Positions 27,332 through 37,910 are shown, counted from the stretch's first letter. The stretch: DNA of 64,000 nucleotides from Planctomycetota bacterium (GCA_016220085.1 JACRIN010000066.1:160525-224524), one strand, 5' to 3'. Program-made: numbers and translations. The notes: generated from the sequence alone by a model not told the origin.

Positions 27332-30300
27332 ATGAACCATCGTCTTCTGACGACCTGGTTGGCCGGAGCCGTCGTGGCCACGACGTCCTTCGCCCAGCAG
27401 GCGCCTTCCACGAGCCCGAGCGACGTCACGAACGTCGGCGCGGGCTACAACGCGGTGCAGAACGCCCTCGGCGGCTGGCGCGACGCGCACGGCACGAACT
27501 GGCAAGCGGTGTACGACAAGGAAGTCGGCTACGCCCGCTTCCTGCACGGCGGCGGCGCCGCCCCGCTCTTCACGCCCGCCAACGACGCGGATTTCTATTC
27601 GCTCGCCCGCCACTGGCTCGGAGCGACCAAGCAACTGCACGGCCTCGAGACCCAGAACCTGATCGAGGACGGCGTCGTATTCCTGCCGCTCTCGCTCGCC
27701 GGCTCGAGCGACAAGTACACGGTCCAGTTCCGTCAAGCCAAGGACGGCGTGCCGGTGCTCGACGGCTACGCGACGGTGCTCTTCGACGCGCAAGGCCGCT
27801 TGCTGTCGATCGACACCACCGGCGTGCGCGGGTTGTCGCAGCTCGACACGCTTCCGTCGCTGAGCGCGGCGATCGCGACCGAGCTCGCGCTCGGTTGGTT
27901 CCGCACCGATACCGCGCGTGAAGCGACGTTCGTCGGCGAGCCGAAGCTGATGATCGACCAAGCGGTGCGCGGCAAGTTCCGCCTGCCGGTGCTCGCGTGG
28001 GAGCTCACGGTGATCTCCGAGGATCGCGGCGAGGCCGCGGGTTACGTCTACCGCGTCGACGCGAACGAGGGCACGCTCTCGAGCCGCGCCTCCGCGATCC
28101 ACCACTTCGACGTCTCCGGCAACGTGAAGTCGATGGCGACGCCGGGCAACTATCCCGACACCGCCTCGAACCCCGAGACGGCGCAGAACATGCCGTACCT
28201 CGCGGTCACGAGCTCGTCGGGCAACGCGAAGACCGATGCCAACGGCAACTTCACGATCGTCGGCGCGAGCGCGCCGGTGTCCGCGACGTTCCGCTACCAG
28301 AACGGCACGTACGCGACGGTCAACAACAACGCCGGCGCGGCTTACACGCTGACGCAGAACTTGACCGCGGCGAGCGGCAACAACGTCACGATGAACAGCC
28401 CGGTCAACGACCTGGTCACGGCGCAAGCGAACTGCTTGCTCTGGATCGGCAAGATGCGCGACTGGACGCGCTCGGTGAACCCCGCCGACGCGACCAGCGA
28501 CTTCCTCGCGACCGCGAACGCCAACATCGCGTCGACCTGCAACGCCTACTACAACGGCTCGTCGGTCAACTTCTACCAGTCGGGCGGCGGCTGCACGAAC
28601 ACCGCGAACTCGTCGGTGGTGATCCACGAGATGGGCCACTGGATGAACGACCGCTACTCGAGCGGCAACGGTTCGGACGGCTTCGGTGAGGGCAACGCCG
28701 ACAACTTCTCGACCTACATCCTCGAGGACCCGATCGTCGGTCACGACTTCTGCGGCACCGGCTGCAACGTCCGCGATGCCAACAACAACCGCCAGTTCTG
28801 CGGGGATTCGAACCCCGGCTGCTACGGCGAAGTCCACGCCGACGGCGAAGTGATCATGGGCGCGATGTGGAAGGTCCGTACTCGCCTGAAGGCCGCGCTC
28901 GGCGCGTCCGTGGGCGCGCAGACGGCCAACGTGCTCTTCAACAGCTGGATGAACGCGTACAACGACACCCAGATCAAGACGATCGTCGAAACGCACTGGC
29001 TGACGCTCGACGACGACGACGCGAACATCAACAACGGCACGCCGAACTACACGCACATCGACGGCGGCTTCACGGACCAAGGCTTCCCGGGCTTCCAGAT
29101 CCAGTTCGTGACGATCACGAACGTGACGCAGATCCCGTCGAGCACCAACCCCGGTCCGTTCGTCGTCAACGCCGACGCCACGGCGCTGATCAATCCGCCG
29201 GTCGGCACGGTCGAGCTGCACTACCGCATCAACGGCGGCGCGTTCTCGTCGATGCAGATGTCGCACGTGATCGGCAACACCTACCAAGGCCAGATCCCGG
29301 CGCAGGCGTGCCCGACGTCGGTCGAGTACTACGTCAAGGGCTTCGACGCCAACCTGCAGAGCGGCACGTACCCGGCCGGTGCTCCGACCAGCGTGCTCAC
29401 GTTCTTCGTCGGCCAAGAAGTCGGCGTCGTCGCGTACGACTTCGAAGCCAACAATGGCGCGTGGACCAGCGGCGCGACCGCCGGCACCAACGACTTCCAG
29501 TACTCCGGTACGGTCGGCGTCAACATCACCAACGGCGAGTCGGGCGATCCGACCACGCCCGCGGTGTCAGGCACCAAGGTCTGGGGCAACGACCTCGGCG
29601 TCGGCAACTGGAACGGCGCGTACTCCGACAACCTGGCCGATTGGCTGCGTTCGCCGGCGTTCAATTGCAGCGGCAAGACCGGCGTGCACCTGCGCTTCAA
29701 TCGCTGGCTCGGCGTCGAGTCGGGTCAGTACGACCAAGCGCGCGTGAAGGTCAACGGCACCACCGTGTGGACCAACCCGCAGCTCTCCGACCTGGTCGAT
29801 AGCTCGTGGGTTGCGGTCGACCTCGACGTCTCCGCGATCGCCGACAACAACCCGTCGGTGCAGATCGAGTTCAGCATGACGTCGGACGTCGGAGTGACGT
29901 TCGGCGGCTGGACGATCGACGACGTCCAAGTCGTCTCGCTGAGCTGCCCGAGCTGCCCGACGCCGTCGAGCTACTGCGTGTCGAAGCTGACCTCCGGCGG
30001 CTCGCTGCCGGCGATGGCCTACAGCGGCTCGCCGACGTTCGCGGCGAACAACTTCGTGGTCGAGCTCCAACAGGGCACGAGCAACAAGAACGCGATTTTG
30101 TTCTGGGGCACGGCCTCGAACAACGCGCCGTTCAACGGGGGCACGCTCTGCGTCGCGCCGCCGCTGAAGCGCGGTCCGGTCGTGGTCACCGACACGTTCG
30201 GCTTCACGACGACGCCGTTCCCGTTGATCGCGAGCGACGTGGGCAAGACCTACTTCTTCCAGTACTGGATGCGTGACCCGGCCGATCCGTTCACGATCGG

Positions 30301-30337
30301 TCTGTCGAACGGGCTGCAAGCGCTGATCTGCCCCTGA
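27332..30337 (+). CDS. Secreted fungalysin-like (gluzincin) metalloprotease with shared C-terminal domain
   Basis: Signal peptide; SVVIHEMGHWMNDRYSSGNGSDGFGEGNADNFSTY (HExxH + E); C-term PSSYCVSKLTSGGSLPAMAYSG...FFQYWMRDPADPFTIGLSNGLQALICP. Confidence 0.85.
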   Translation: MNHRLLTTWLAGAVVATTSFAQQAPSTSPSDVTNVGAGYNAVQNALGGWRDAHGTNWQAVYDKEVGYARFLHGGGAAPLFTPANDADFYSLARHWLGATKQLHGLETQNLIEDGVVFLPLSLAGSSDKYTVQFRQAKDGVPVLDGYATVLFDAQGRLLSIDTTGVRGLSQLDTLPSLSAAIATELALGWFRTDTAREATFVGEPKLMIDQAVRGKFRLPVLAWELTVISEDRGEAAGYVYRVDANEGTLSSRASAIHHFDVSGNVKSMATPGNYPDTASNPETAQNMPYLAVTSSSGNAKTDANGNFTIVGASAPVSATFRYQNGTYATVNNNAGAAYTLTQNLTAASGNNVTMNSPVNDLVTAQANCLLWIGKMRDWTRSVNPADATSDFLATANANIASTCNAYYNGSSVNFYQSGGGCTNTANSSVVIHEMGHWMNDRYSSGNGSDGFGEGNADNFSTYILEDPIVGHDFCGTGCNVRDANNNRQFCGDSNPGCYGEVHADGEVIMGAMWKVRTRLKAALGASVGAQTANVLFNSWMNAYNDTQIKTIVETHWLTLDDDDANINNGTPNYTHIDGGFTDQGFPGFQIQFVTITNVTQIPSSTNPGPFVVNADATALINPPVGTVELHYRINGGAFSSMQMSHVIGNTYQGQIPAQACPTSVEYYVKGFDANLQSGTYPAGAPTSVLTFFVGQEVGVVAYDFEANNGAWTSGATAGTNDFQYSGTVGVNITNGESGDPTTPAVSGTKVWGNDLGVGNWNGAYSDNLADWLRSPAFNCSGKTGVHLRFNRWLGVESGQYDQARVKVNGTTVWTNPQLSDLVDSSWVAVDLDVSAIADNNPSVQIEFSMTSDVGVTFGGWTIDDVQVVSLSCPSCPTPSSYCVSKLTSGGSLPAMAYSGSPTFAANNFVVELQQGTSNKNAILFWGTASNNAPFNGGTLCVAPPLKRGPVVVTDTFGFTTTPFPLIASDVGKTYFFQYWMRDPADPFTIGLSNGLQALICP

Positions 30338-30360
30338 TCCACGCACGGAGCTGACTTTCG

Positions 30361-30400
30361 GGCGGCGCCGCTCCCTCACGGAGCGGCGCCGCCTCCTTTT
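30361..30400 (+). terminator. Rho-independent terminator of the 27332-30337 gene
   Basis: ggcggcgccgctcc-ctcac-ggagcggcgccgcc followed by tccttttt. Confidence 0.88.
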
Positions 30401-30722
30401 TCGAAGGAACGCGTCGCGCCCCGTGACTGCGGGCTCGGCTGCGGGCTCGGCGCCGGCTCGACGCGTGCTCGACCTCGGCTCCACATCGGATCGAAGTCGC
30501 TCCTCGGCGTCGCGGCGAGCGACTCGGACCGCCGCGCGCTCGCGACCCGTCGAAGCGCTCGCGACGTCGCGATTCGACCGCCGGGGAGGACAGCGCGAAC
30601 GAGCACGCTTGCCGAGACCGCGCTCCGCGGCGCACAATCCTCGCGGCGCCCTGGTATGAGGCTTGCTCGCGCGGGCGGCTCCCTGAACGCTCGAACCCCA
30701 TTTGCGCCGATCGCGAGGCCCC

Positions 30723-31787
30723 ATGAAAACGAATCAACTGCTCTTCGCCGCCGCCCTGGTCGCCCCGCTCGCCGCCTTCGCGCCGCGGCTCGAGCGCATC
30801 GCCTTCAAGCCGGCGGCGGGCACGTCGCTCTCGAAGACCTTCGAGGTGAAGCAGTCCTTCACGATGGAGGAAGCCGAGATCAAGGTGAACGGCTCGATCC
30901 AGCAGAAGCCCCAGGACGTCGAGATGTCGATGTCGATGCAGTCGAGCGTCGCGCTGACGGACGTGTACGCGGCGCTCGACGGCGGGCGGGTGACGAGGCT
31001 CGAGCGCAAGTACGACGCCCTCACCGGCAGCGGCAACATGACGATGGACATGGGCGCGTTCGGCAACGATTCGCGCGACATGAAGCTCGAGAGCGAACTC
31101 GAGGGCCAGACGGTGATCTTCGAGTGGGACGCGGAGAAGCGCACGTACGTGCCGCGCTTCGGAGCGAAAGAGGGCGCGAGCGAGCTGCTGATCCCGTTGG
31201 TCGAGGACTTCGACCTGCGCGGCTTCGTCCCGACGGAAACCGTCGAGGTCGGCGCGACTTGGAAGGTCGACGTGGTCGCGCTGCGCAACGTGCTCGCGCC
31301 CGGCACCGGACACTCGCTGCGGCCGGAACGCGGTTCGGCGGAGCGCATGACCGAGATGGTGCAACAGAACATGGACTTCGCGGCGCTGTTCGAAGGCAGC
31401 GCCGCGCGCACGCTCGACGCGCGCTTCGAAGGCCTGCGCGAAGCCGGCGGACGTCGGCTCGGGGTGATCGCGCTCTCCGGCAAGGTGCACGCGCAGCACG
31501 ACGCGACCGAGGAAGCTCGCAAGGGCATGACTCAACCGACCGGCGGCGGCGATTCCGTGCCGGAGATCCAGAAGGTGACCGTCGACGTCCAGATCGAGGT
31601 CCGCGGCGAGCTCGAGTGGGACCTCGACGGCGGCCATGCGCGTTCGCTCCGCCTGAACGGCACCGAGCGCCTCCAACAGTCGGTCGACCTGCTCCAAGAC
31701 TTCGGCGGCAGCCGCGTGCGCATCGAGGACGGCTCGACGCTCAGCGGTCCGTTCGATGTCGTGGTCGAGTTCCAGCGCAACGGATGA
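30723..31787 (+). CDS. Hypothetical secreted protein
   Basis: MKTNQLLFAAALVAPLAAFAPRLERIAFKPAAGTSLSKTFEVKQSFTM...; ATGA overlap with next gene. Confidence 0.75.
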   Translation: MKTNQLLFAAALVAPLAAFAPRLERIAFKPAAGTSLSKTFEVKQSFTMEEAEIKVNGSIQQKPQDVEMSMSMQSSVALTDVYAALDGGRVTRLERKYDALTGSGNMTMDMGAFGNDSRDMKLESELEGQTVIFEWDAEKRTYVPRFGAKEGASELLIPLVEDFDLRGFVPTETVEVGATWKVDVVALRNVLAPGTGHSLRPERGSAERMTEMVQQNMDFAALFEGSAARTLDARFEGLREAGGRRLGVIALSGKVHAQHDATEEARKGMTQPTGGGDSVPEIQKVTVDVQIEVRGELEWDLDGGHARSLRLNGTERLQQSVDLLQDFGGSRVRIEDGSTLSGPFDVVVEFQRNG

Positions 31788-34291
31788 CGCGCGGTCGCGG
31801 ATTCGCCGCCGCGCGTCGCGCACTGATCGCGAGCGCTTGCGTCGCCTTGCTCGGGGTCGCGCCCACGCGCGACCCCGCTCTTTTGGGAGCGCCCTTCGGC
31901 GAGGATGCGATCGCCGTCGCGGCCGAGACGAAGGCGCTGCTCGACAAAGGCGCGAGCGCGGAGGCCGCGAAGCTCGCCGGCGCGTACCTGAAGCGCGCGG
32001 TCGGCCGCTCCGAGCTCTACACGCTCTACGGTCAGGCGCTGCTGAAGCTCGGGCGCAAGGACGAGGCCGCGCACGCGTTCGAGGAAGCGCTCGCGAAGCT
32101 CGCTCCGGGTGCGCGCGACGCTTCTGCACTCGAACGCAAGCTGCTCGAAGCCGATCCGCTCGCGGCGAAGCGCCGCGCGCTGTTCAAGAAGGCGTCGAGA
32201 GCTCTGCTCGAATCGGCGACCAAGCTGGTCGAGAACGGCAACGCCGAGCGCGCGCTCGAATTCGCGGAGGCGCTGATCCCGATCGCGACCGCGCCGGAGC
32301 GCGACGAGCTCGCCGCGCTCGCCGAGAAGATCCGCGCGGCGTCGACCGAGGTCAGCCTCGACGCGGCCGCCGAGACCGAGAAGCCGTCGGGTGCGTGGCC
32401 GCTGTACGAGTTCACGAGCCGCCACTACCGCCTCGCGTGCAACCTCGAGCCCGCGGTCGTCGAGCGCATGGGCGCCGTGATGGACGACATCTGGAACTAC
32501 TACGTCCAGGTGTACTTCGACGGCGACGAGGGCAAGGCCTCCGATCGGCCCGCGAAGATCCGCATCTACCCGTCGCGGCTCGAGATGCTGAGGAACTGGA
32601 GCGGCACGAGCGCGCCGCTCGGCTGGTGGGATCCGGGCGCGTGGCAGGTGACGACCTACGACACGTCGAGCGACATGGGTTCGCTCGATCCGATGCTCGT
32701 CACGCTCTTCCACGAAGCGAGCCACCAGTTCATGACGTTGCTCGAAGGCGGCGGTTCGACGCCGGCGTGGATCAACGAAGGCACGGCGAGCTTCTTCGAA
32801 GGCGCGGTCGCGATGGCGGATCGACGCGTGCTGTGGCCCGACGCGGCGCAAGGGCGGATGGACGAGCTCGAGCTCGTGCGCCGCCAAGGCAAACCGACGG
32901 TCGCGGACGTGCTCGCGTACGCCGACCCGGGCTCGTATCCGGGCGAGTACTACTCGGTCGGTTGGTCGCTCGTGTACTTCCTGCAGCAGTACGAGGACCC
33001 GACGACGCTCGAGTACGCGTACCGGTCGCTCTACGCTCGCTACCGCACCGACGTGATCAAGAAGGGCACGCCGTCGCTGCAGCTCTTCGAGGAGCTCTTC
33101 GTCGGCAAGGACTCGCTCGGCAAGTTCGAGAGCGTCGACGACTTCACGGCGCGCTGGGCGAAGTGGCTCGACGAGGAGGTCTATCCACTGCACCGTGGCG
33201 ACGAGCGTCGAGCGCGACGGCTCGCGGCGGCGAAGCGCTACGTCGCGGCCGCCGACCAAGCGCGCGGCAAGAAGAAGGCGAAGGTGCCCGAGCAAGAGCT
33301 CTTGCTGCGCGCGCTCGGCCACGTCGAGTACGTGCGCACGAAGGTCGATCGCGAGCCCGACGGCGCGGTGCTCGAGCTGCAAGCACAGCTCCTGTCGCGC
33401 CTCGGACGGCCGGCGAGCGCCGCGCCGGTGATCGAGGAGCTCTTGAACCTCGCCGACGCCGGCAAGGCGAAGCTCGACCCGAAGCGCTACGCGGAGCTGG
33501 AGGCCGAGCTCGCCGGCTACGACAAGAAGAACGCAGCGCTGCGCAACGCGCGCGGACGGGCGCAGGGCTTCGCGCTCGAAGCGCGCAAGCTGCTCGCGGA
33601 GTACGAGAGCAAGTCGGCGTACCCGCTGCGCGCGTACACGTTCGCGCGGCGCGCCGCGGCGGCGTTCGACGGCGAGCCGGAGCTCGCGACCGCCGCGCTG
33701 CGACTGCGCGACGTCGCGCGCGAGAAGGGCGTGCTCGCGGGCTCGGTGTGCGCGCTCGGCGGCCCGTCGAACGCCTGGGCGACGATCCACTCGGCGCCGC
33801 CGACCGAGTTCGGTGTCGCGGACGACCGCGTAACGCTCGCCGCGGTGCGCCCGTGGGGCTCGATCGCGACGCAGACGCAGGTGCAAGGCGAGTACGAGGT
33901 GCGCGCGAAGCTCGTGCGCTCGGGCGAACGGTTCCGATCGTCGATGTGGGGCGTCGTCTTCTCGGGCACGGTCGCGAACGACTGGCTGGTGTTCGGCATC
34001 AACGGCTCGGGCGCGGGGTTCGTGAAGTGGCTCGCGACGTCGAACGGCGGCAATCCGGTCGAGCGTCCGCTGCGGTTGCCCGGCCGCTTCGATCCGCCGA
34101 TCGGCGAGGACGAGAACCCCGAGATCGCGGTGCACGTGCTCCCCGACGGCCGCGCGGAGATCCGCGTCGGCGAGCGCGCGCCGGTGACGGTCGACCTGCC
34201 GCGCGCGCTGCCCGCGAGCGGCTACGTCGGCATCTACGCGAAGGACGCGAAGCTCGTGCTCGAGGACTTCGTCGTCGAGCTGTTCCCTTGA
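31784..34291 (+). CDS. TPR-containing HExxH metallopeptidase-like protein (DUF1570-like)
   Basis: MLVTLFHEASHQFMTLLEGGGSTPAWINEGTASFFEGAVA; N-terminal TPR-like repeats; C-terminal lectin/glucanase-like region. Confidence 0.78.
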   Translation: MTRGRGFAAARRALIASACVALLGVAPTRDPALLGAPFGEDAIAVAAETKALLDKGASAEAAKLAGAYLKRAVGRSELYTLYGQALLKLGRKDEAAHAFEEALAKLAPGARDASALERKLLEADPLAAKRRALFKKASRALLESATKLVENGNAERALEFAEALIPIATAPERDELAALAEKIRAASTEVSLDAAAETEKPSGAWPLYEFTSRHYRLACNLEPAVVERMGAVMDDIWNYYVQVYFDGDEGKASDRPAKIRIYPSRLEMLRNWSGTSAPLGWWDPGAWQVTTYDTSSDMGSLDPMLVTLFHEASHQFMTLLEGGGSTPAWINEGTASFFEGAVAMADRRVLWPDAAQGRMDELELVRRQGKPTVADVLAYADPGSYPGEYYSVGWSLVYFLQQYEDPTTLEYAYRSLYARYRTDVIKKGTPSLQLFEELFVGKDSLGKFESVDDFTARWAKWLDEEVYPLHRGDERRARRLAAAKRYVAAADQARGKKKAKVPEQELLLRALGHVEYVRTKVDREPDGAVLELQAQLLSRLGRPASAAPVIEELLNLADAGKAKLDPKRYAELEAELAGYDKKNAALRNARGRAQGFALEARKLLAEYESKSAYPLRAYTFARRAAAAFDGEPELATAALRLRDVAREKGVLAGSVCALGGPSNAWATIHSAPPTEFGVADDRVTLAAVRPWGSIATQTQVQGEYEVRAKLVRSGERFRSSMWGVVFSGTVANDWLVFGINGSGAGFVKWLATSNGGNPVERPLRLPGRFDPPIGEDENPEIAVHVLPDGRAEIRVGERAPVTVDLPRALPASGYVGIYAKDAKLVLEDFVVELFP
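34145..34291 (+). repeat. 147-bp direct repeat, copy 1 (3' end of intact gene)
   Basis: 4 differences in 147 bp by eye versus 35448-35594. Confidence 0.93.
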
Positions 34292-34408
34292 GCGTGTCGG
34301 CGAGCCACTGACCGAACTCGGCGCGCCCTTGCTCGTCGATTCCGAGAGCGAGCAACCGCGAGCTCGCGGCCGTGTCGCGATGCGACGAACTTGCGACGCC
34401 CCGGCCGA

Positions 34409-35410
34409 TCAGAGTTTCTCGGCGGGCAGCGGCGCGCGCGTCGAAACTCGGCGGCCGACGCGGAACATCGCCTTGGTCGCGTCCCACAGATCCGCGGTGC
34501 GCCGAAACTCGACAACCGCACGCTCGCTCTCGACCTGCACGACGCGTCCGTCCCAGCCTGCGGCGTCGGACCAGTGTTCATCGCCTTCGGGGATCAGATG
34601 GAACGCCAAGCCCATCGAAACGCGCTGCGCCACGCCGACGGAGATCGTCACGCGCACCTGCTTGTCGCATAGGTCGGTGCGCTCGCTCGTCGCGATCAGC
34701 GGAAGCTCGCGCACTTCGACGATCTCGCTCTCGATCGGAGTCTCGAGGATCCAGTCGCGATACTCCGCAGGCACGACGGGAACACCGGCAGGCGCTTCGC
34801 CAAACGGACCATCGCTCGTTCGGCAGGGATACTCCCTCCCAGGACGGAGCAGGTCGGAGTTCACATCGTTGCAGAACCCTCGCATGCGGTCGCGTTGGAT
34901 CAGGAACTTGAGCTCCCCCCACTGCACCTTCACCAACCGCGACGAGAGCTGCGGCTCGCCCCAACGGTTCCGCCAGCAAGTGGAACACGTCGGATCGACG
35001 CTCCACTCGACGTCGAGCCCGTCGTCGTCCTCGCGGAACACGCGGCCCGAGTTCGAACCATTCTCACCGTCGCACAGCTTCCACACGCACCCGGACTCCC
35101 GCGCGTAGGCGAACGACTCCGAATCCTCCTTGGTCTGAACGCCGCTGTAGTGGCCGAACCAGTCGCCTTGCGTCGGCGCACGCGCCGCGAGCTCGGCTTG
35201 GATGCGCGCGAGTCGATCCGCATGCCCGGCGAGCGCTTCCGCTTCGCGCGCAGCGTCGGTCGGTCCTCGCGATTCGCGTTCCGGTCGCGGCTCCTGACTG
35301 CACCCGAGCACGAACGCGAGCGCGACAGCCGCTGCAGCGGAACGTGCCGACGGCGGTCGGCGCTCGGCGGTCGTCCGCGCGCTGCGGCACCGAGGATGGG
35401 CAGGCGTCAT
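34409..35410 (-). CDS. Putative lipoprotein, uncharacterised
   Basis: AAAAVALAFVLGCSQEPRPE lipobox; GDWFGHYSG...SGCVWKLCDGENGSNSGRV...VQWGELKFLIQRDRMRGFCNDVNS. Confidence 0.75.
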   Translation of the reverse strand: MTPAHPRCRSARTTAERRPPSARSAAAAVALAFVLGCSQEPRPERESRGPTDAAREAEALAGHADRLARIQAELAARAPTQGDWFGHYSGVQTKEDSESFAYARESGCVWKLCDGENGSNSGRVFREDDDGLDVEWSVDPTCSTCWRNRWGEPQLSSRLVKVQWGELKFLIQRDRMRGFCNDVNSDLLRPGREYPCRTSDGPFGEAPAGVPVVPAEYRDWILETPIESEIVEVRELPLIATSERTDLCDKQVRVTISVGVAQRVSMGLAFHLIPEGDEHWSDAAGWDGRVVQVESERAVVEFRRTADLWDATKAMFRVGRRVSTRAPLPAEKL

Positions 35411-35447
35411 GCCCTCGGATCTTCGCGTGCTCTTCGTCCGTACGGAA

Positions 35448-35594
35448 GACGGCCGCGCGGAGATCCGCGTCGGCGAGCGCGCGCCGGTGACGGTCGATCT
35501 GCCGCGCGCGCTGCCCGCGAGCGACTACGTCGGCATCTACGCGAAGGACGCGAAGCTCGTGCTCGAGGACCTCGTCGTCGAGCTGTTCCCGTGA
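35448..35594 (+). pseudogene. Duplicated 3' fragment of the 31784-34291 gene
   Basis: ORF tail DGRAEIRVGERAPVTVDLPRALPASDYVGIYAKDAKLVLEDLVVELFP matches the intact gene C-terminus with two substitutions. Confidence 0.9.
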
Positions 35595-35648
35595 TCGCGC
35601 CCGCGCCACCCAGATCGACCGAGGCCGGACGCGCGGTCGTGTGAAGGA

Positions 35649-36170
35649 CTACGGGGCGTCGAACGTCGGCTGGTCCGGGCCATAGCGCAACGTCTCGCCC
35701 ATCCACTCGCTGGCGTCGCGCCAGAACAGTCGGCGTGAAGAGACCCACGTGGACTCGCTCTCGACCAGCTCACCGTGCTCGCCGCCCGGATCGGGTCTCC
35801 ACAGCCAACCACCGTCGAGCGGACTCAGCGTCGCTTCGAAGATCCGCCCGATGCAGTCGGGCTTGGGTGGTACGAGCTGAACGCGCCTGACTCCCACGAA
35901 GAGCAGCTCGATCGCGGAGAGAGGGCCCCGCTGACGCTGCACCAAGACGCGAACGGTCGTGCCGCGCCCAAAACCCATGCTGTAACGCTCACTGACGTAG
36001 TCGCCGGTCCAAACGTGCAGCTCGTGGATGCACCCGTCGTGGAACTCGCCGAAGCGACGCATCAAGTCCTCCGCGTCGGCGCTCGTCCGTAGTTCGGTCC
36101 ATTCCGTCGTCATGCCGTCGAAGTCTGCCATCGACTCGAACGCGATCCAATTCGGTCCGGGAGAGCGCAC
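35649..36170 (-). CDS. Small uncharacterised protein with FHDGCIHE motif
   Basis: EDLMRRFGEFHDGCIHELHVWTGDYVSERYSMGF...VLVQRQRGPLSAIELLFVGVRRVQLVPP. Confidence 0.65.
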   Translation of the reverse strand: MRSPGPNWIAFESMADFDGMTTEWTELRTSADAEDLMRRFGEFHDGCIHELHVWTGDYVSERYSMGFGRGTTVRVLVQRQRGPLSAIELLFVGVRRVQLVPPKPDCIGRIFEATLSPLDGGWLWRPDPGGEHGELVESESTWVSSRRLFWRDASEWMGETLRYGPDQPTFDAP

Positions 36171-36304
36171 GCCGGACGACGCGGGGTCGACTCACGCGGC
36201 AATCGCATCTTTCGCTTCGTAGTCGCGCGATCGCGACGTCGGTGGCATCGCGACGCTCATCGACGAAGAACTCGGTTCGGCCGGGCCCATCCGCGTCGCA
36301 GCAG

Positions 36305-37231
36305 TCAGCGAGTCACTCCGGCGACGCTCCGCAGCCACGCGTCGACGTCGCCGATGCTCTCGACGACGCACGCTCGGCCGTCGCGGTAGACGACGACCAC
36401 GTTCCGATGGCGCACCGCGTCGTCGAGCGGCAACCGGTCGCGACTCCCGTACAGGCAGAACGCCCCGCCGATCGTCGTGCCCCGGTCGAGCGGTGCGGCG
36501 CGCAACGTGGCTTCGACCTCGGCCTCCGTCATCCCGAGGTCCAAGCGCGCGGCGTCGAACTGCTCGCGCAGAGCCGCGTTGCGCGCGAAGTCGTCGGCGC
36601 TCGGTGAACGGACCGTTCGATCCGCGAGGAACGGACTCAACACGACGTAGACCGCGGTCAGGCCCCAGTCGACGTGCTCAACGCGCTCGGCGAGCGAGCG
36701 CGCGCGTTCCTCGAGCTCCACGGCGCCGAGCGACGGACGCTCCAACGCTCGCGCGAGCCAAGCGCAGTCGTCGACCGTCGCCGGTCCGGGCTCGTCGTAC
36801 GGACGCTCGACGAGCCTGACGAACTCGTCGTCCACGAAGAGTGCGTCGAAGCAGAACCCGGAGCGTCGATCGGATTCGCCGACCGAGATCAGCTCGAAAC
36901 CGAGCGTGCCGAGCTGCCTGTCGCCGCAGTCGACCAGCCACGCGCGGCCGACGCGACTGCCGAGCTCCGCTTGGATCTCGCGGCGCGCGCGACCGGGCCG
37001 GAAGCAATCGAGTTCGGCGACCGTCAACGTGTGCTGCGGTTCGTCAGGAGCGAGTGCGGTCGGACCCGCACGTGCTGACGTCGACGAGTCGTCGCTGCAC
37101 GCTCCGCACACGGCACTCCACGCGATCGCCACGACGAGCAGCTTGCTCGTCTTCGCGGTCGGTGGTCGCGCCGCTTCCCCGACGTGCGCCCGCCGCATCC
37201 GCCTTTCGTCGAACTGCCGATCGGGCGCCAT
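36305..37231 (-). CDS. Putative secreted protein/lipoprotein, uncharacterised
   Basis: KLLVVAIAWSAVCGACSDDSS export-like N-terminus; imperfect lipobox. Confidence 0.6.
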   Translation of the reverse strand: MAPDRQFDERRMRRAHVGEAARPPTAKTSKLLVVAIAWSAVCGACSDDSSTSARAGPTALAPDEPQHTLTVAELDCFRPGRARREIQAELGSRVGRAWLVDCGDRQLGTLGFELISVGESDRRSGFCFDALFVDDEFVRLVERPYDEPGPATVDDCAWLARALERPSLGAVELEERARSLAERVEHVDWGLTAVYVVLSPFLADRTVRSPSADDFARNAALREQFDAARLDLGMTEAEVEATLRAAPLDRGTTIGGAFCLYGSRDRLPLDDAVRHRNVVVVYRDGRACVVESIGDVDAWLRSVAGVTR

Positions 37232-37321
37232 GCGCCCATTCTCGTGGCGCACCCGATAGCATGCCAGGGCTCGCTGGGTCGCCGTGCGAATCGACCCGCA
37301 GAGCTCCGAGGATCGCTCGAC

Positions 37322-37843
37322 ATGCCCACGCCTCCGCATCGCTACGCGCCGCAGCGTGCATTCCCCTCGCACGCTTTCTTGCCCGGGCGCACGGCGCGTC
37401 ATGAGCGGGCGGCGCGCGACGAACGCGAGCTCGTCGAAGCGCTCCCGCCCGAACGTTGGCGCGAGGACGAGGCCTACCTCTTCGGCGTCGACCTCTACAA
37501 CGCGGGGTTCCTGTGGGAAGCGCACGAAGCCTGGGAAGGACCGTGGCGGGCGAGCGCGGACGAGTTGCAGCGGCTCTGCCTGCAGAGTCTGATTCAGCTC
37601 GCTGCGGCGTGCCTCAAGCTCGAGATTGGACAGCCGTCCGGCGCAGCCCAACTCGCCCGCTCGGGGCTCGACAAGCTCGAGGAGTTGGCGGTCGCGGCCC
37701 CGAGCGAGTTCATGGGGCTCGACCCCGAGGTCTTGGTGCACGAGTTCACCGGTTTCTTCGCCGTCCGCCCCGCTGACGCCTCCGACCGACCGCGGCTCGC
37801 TCTGCGCACGTCGGCGCAGTCGAGCGGCGGCCCTCTCGCGTAG
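37322..37843 (+). CDS. DUF309 family protein
   Basis: GVDLYNAGFLWEAHEAWEGPWRASADELQRLCLQSLIQLAAACLKLEIGQPSGAAQL. Confidence 0.8.
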   Translation: MPTPPHRYAPQRAFPSHAFLPGRTARHERAARDERELVEALPPERWREDEAYLFGVDLYNAGFLWEAHEAWEGPWRASADELQRLCLQSLIQLAAACLKLEIGQPSGAAQLARSGLDKLEELAVAAPSEFMGLDPEVLVHEFTGFFAVRPADASDRPRLALRTSAQSSGGPLA

Positions 37844-37910
37844 ACTGTGGGGATTCGTCGGCCGCATCTGCGGCCGCGACACCATCCGTCGACCCCATTC
37901 CTCGACCCCG

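Noticed and set aside
31532-34135. 867-aa minus-strand ORF
   Set aside because: Antisense to the HExxH protein gene; composition-driven.
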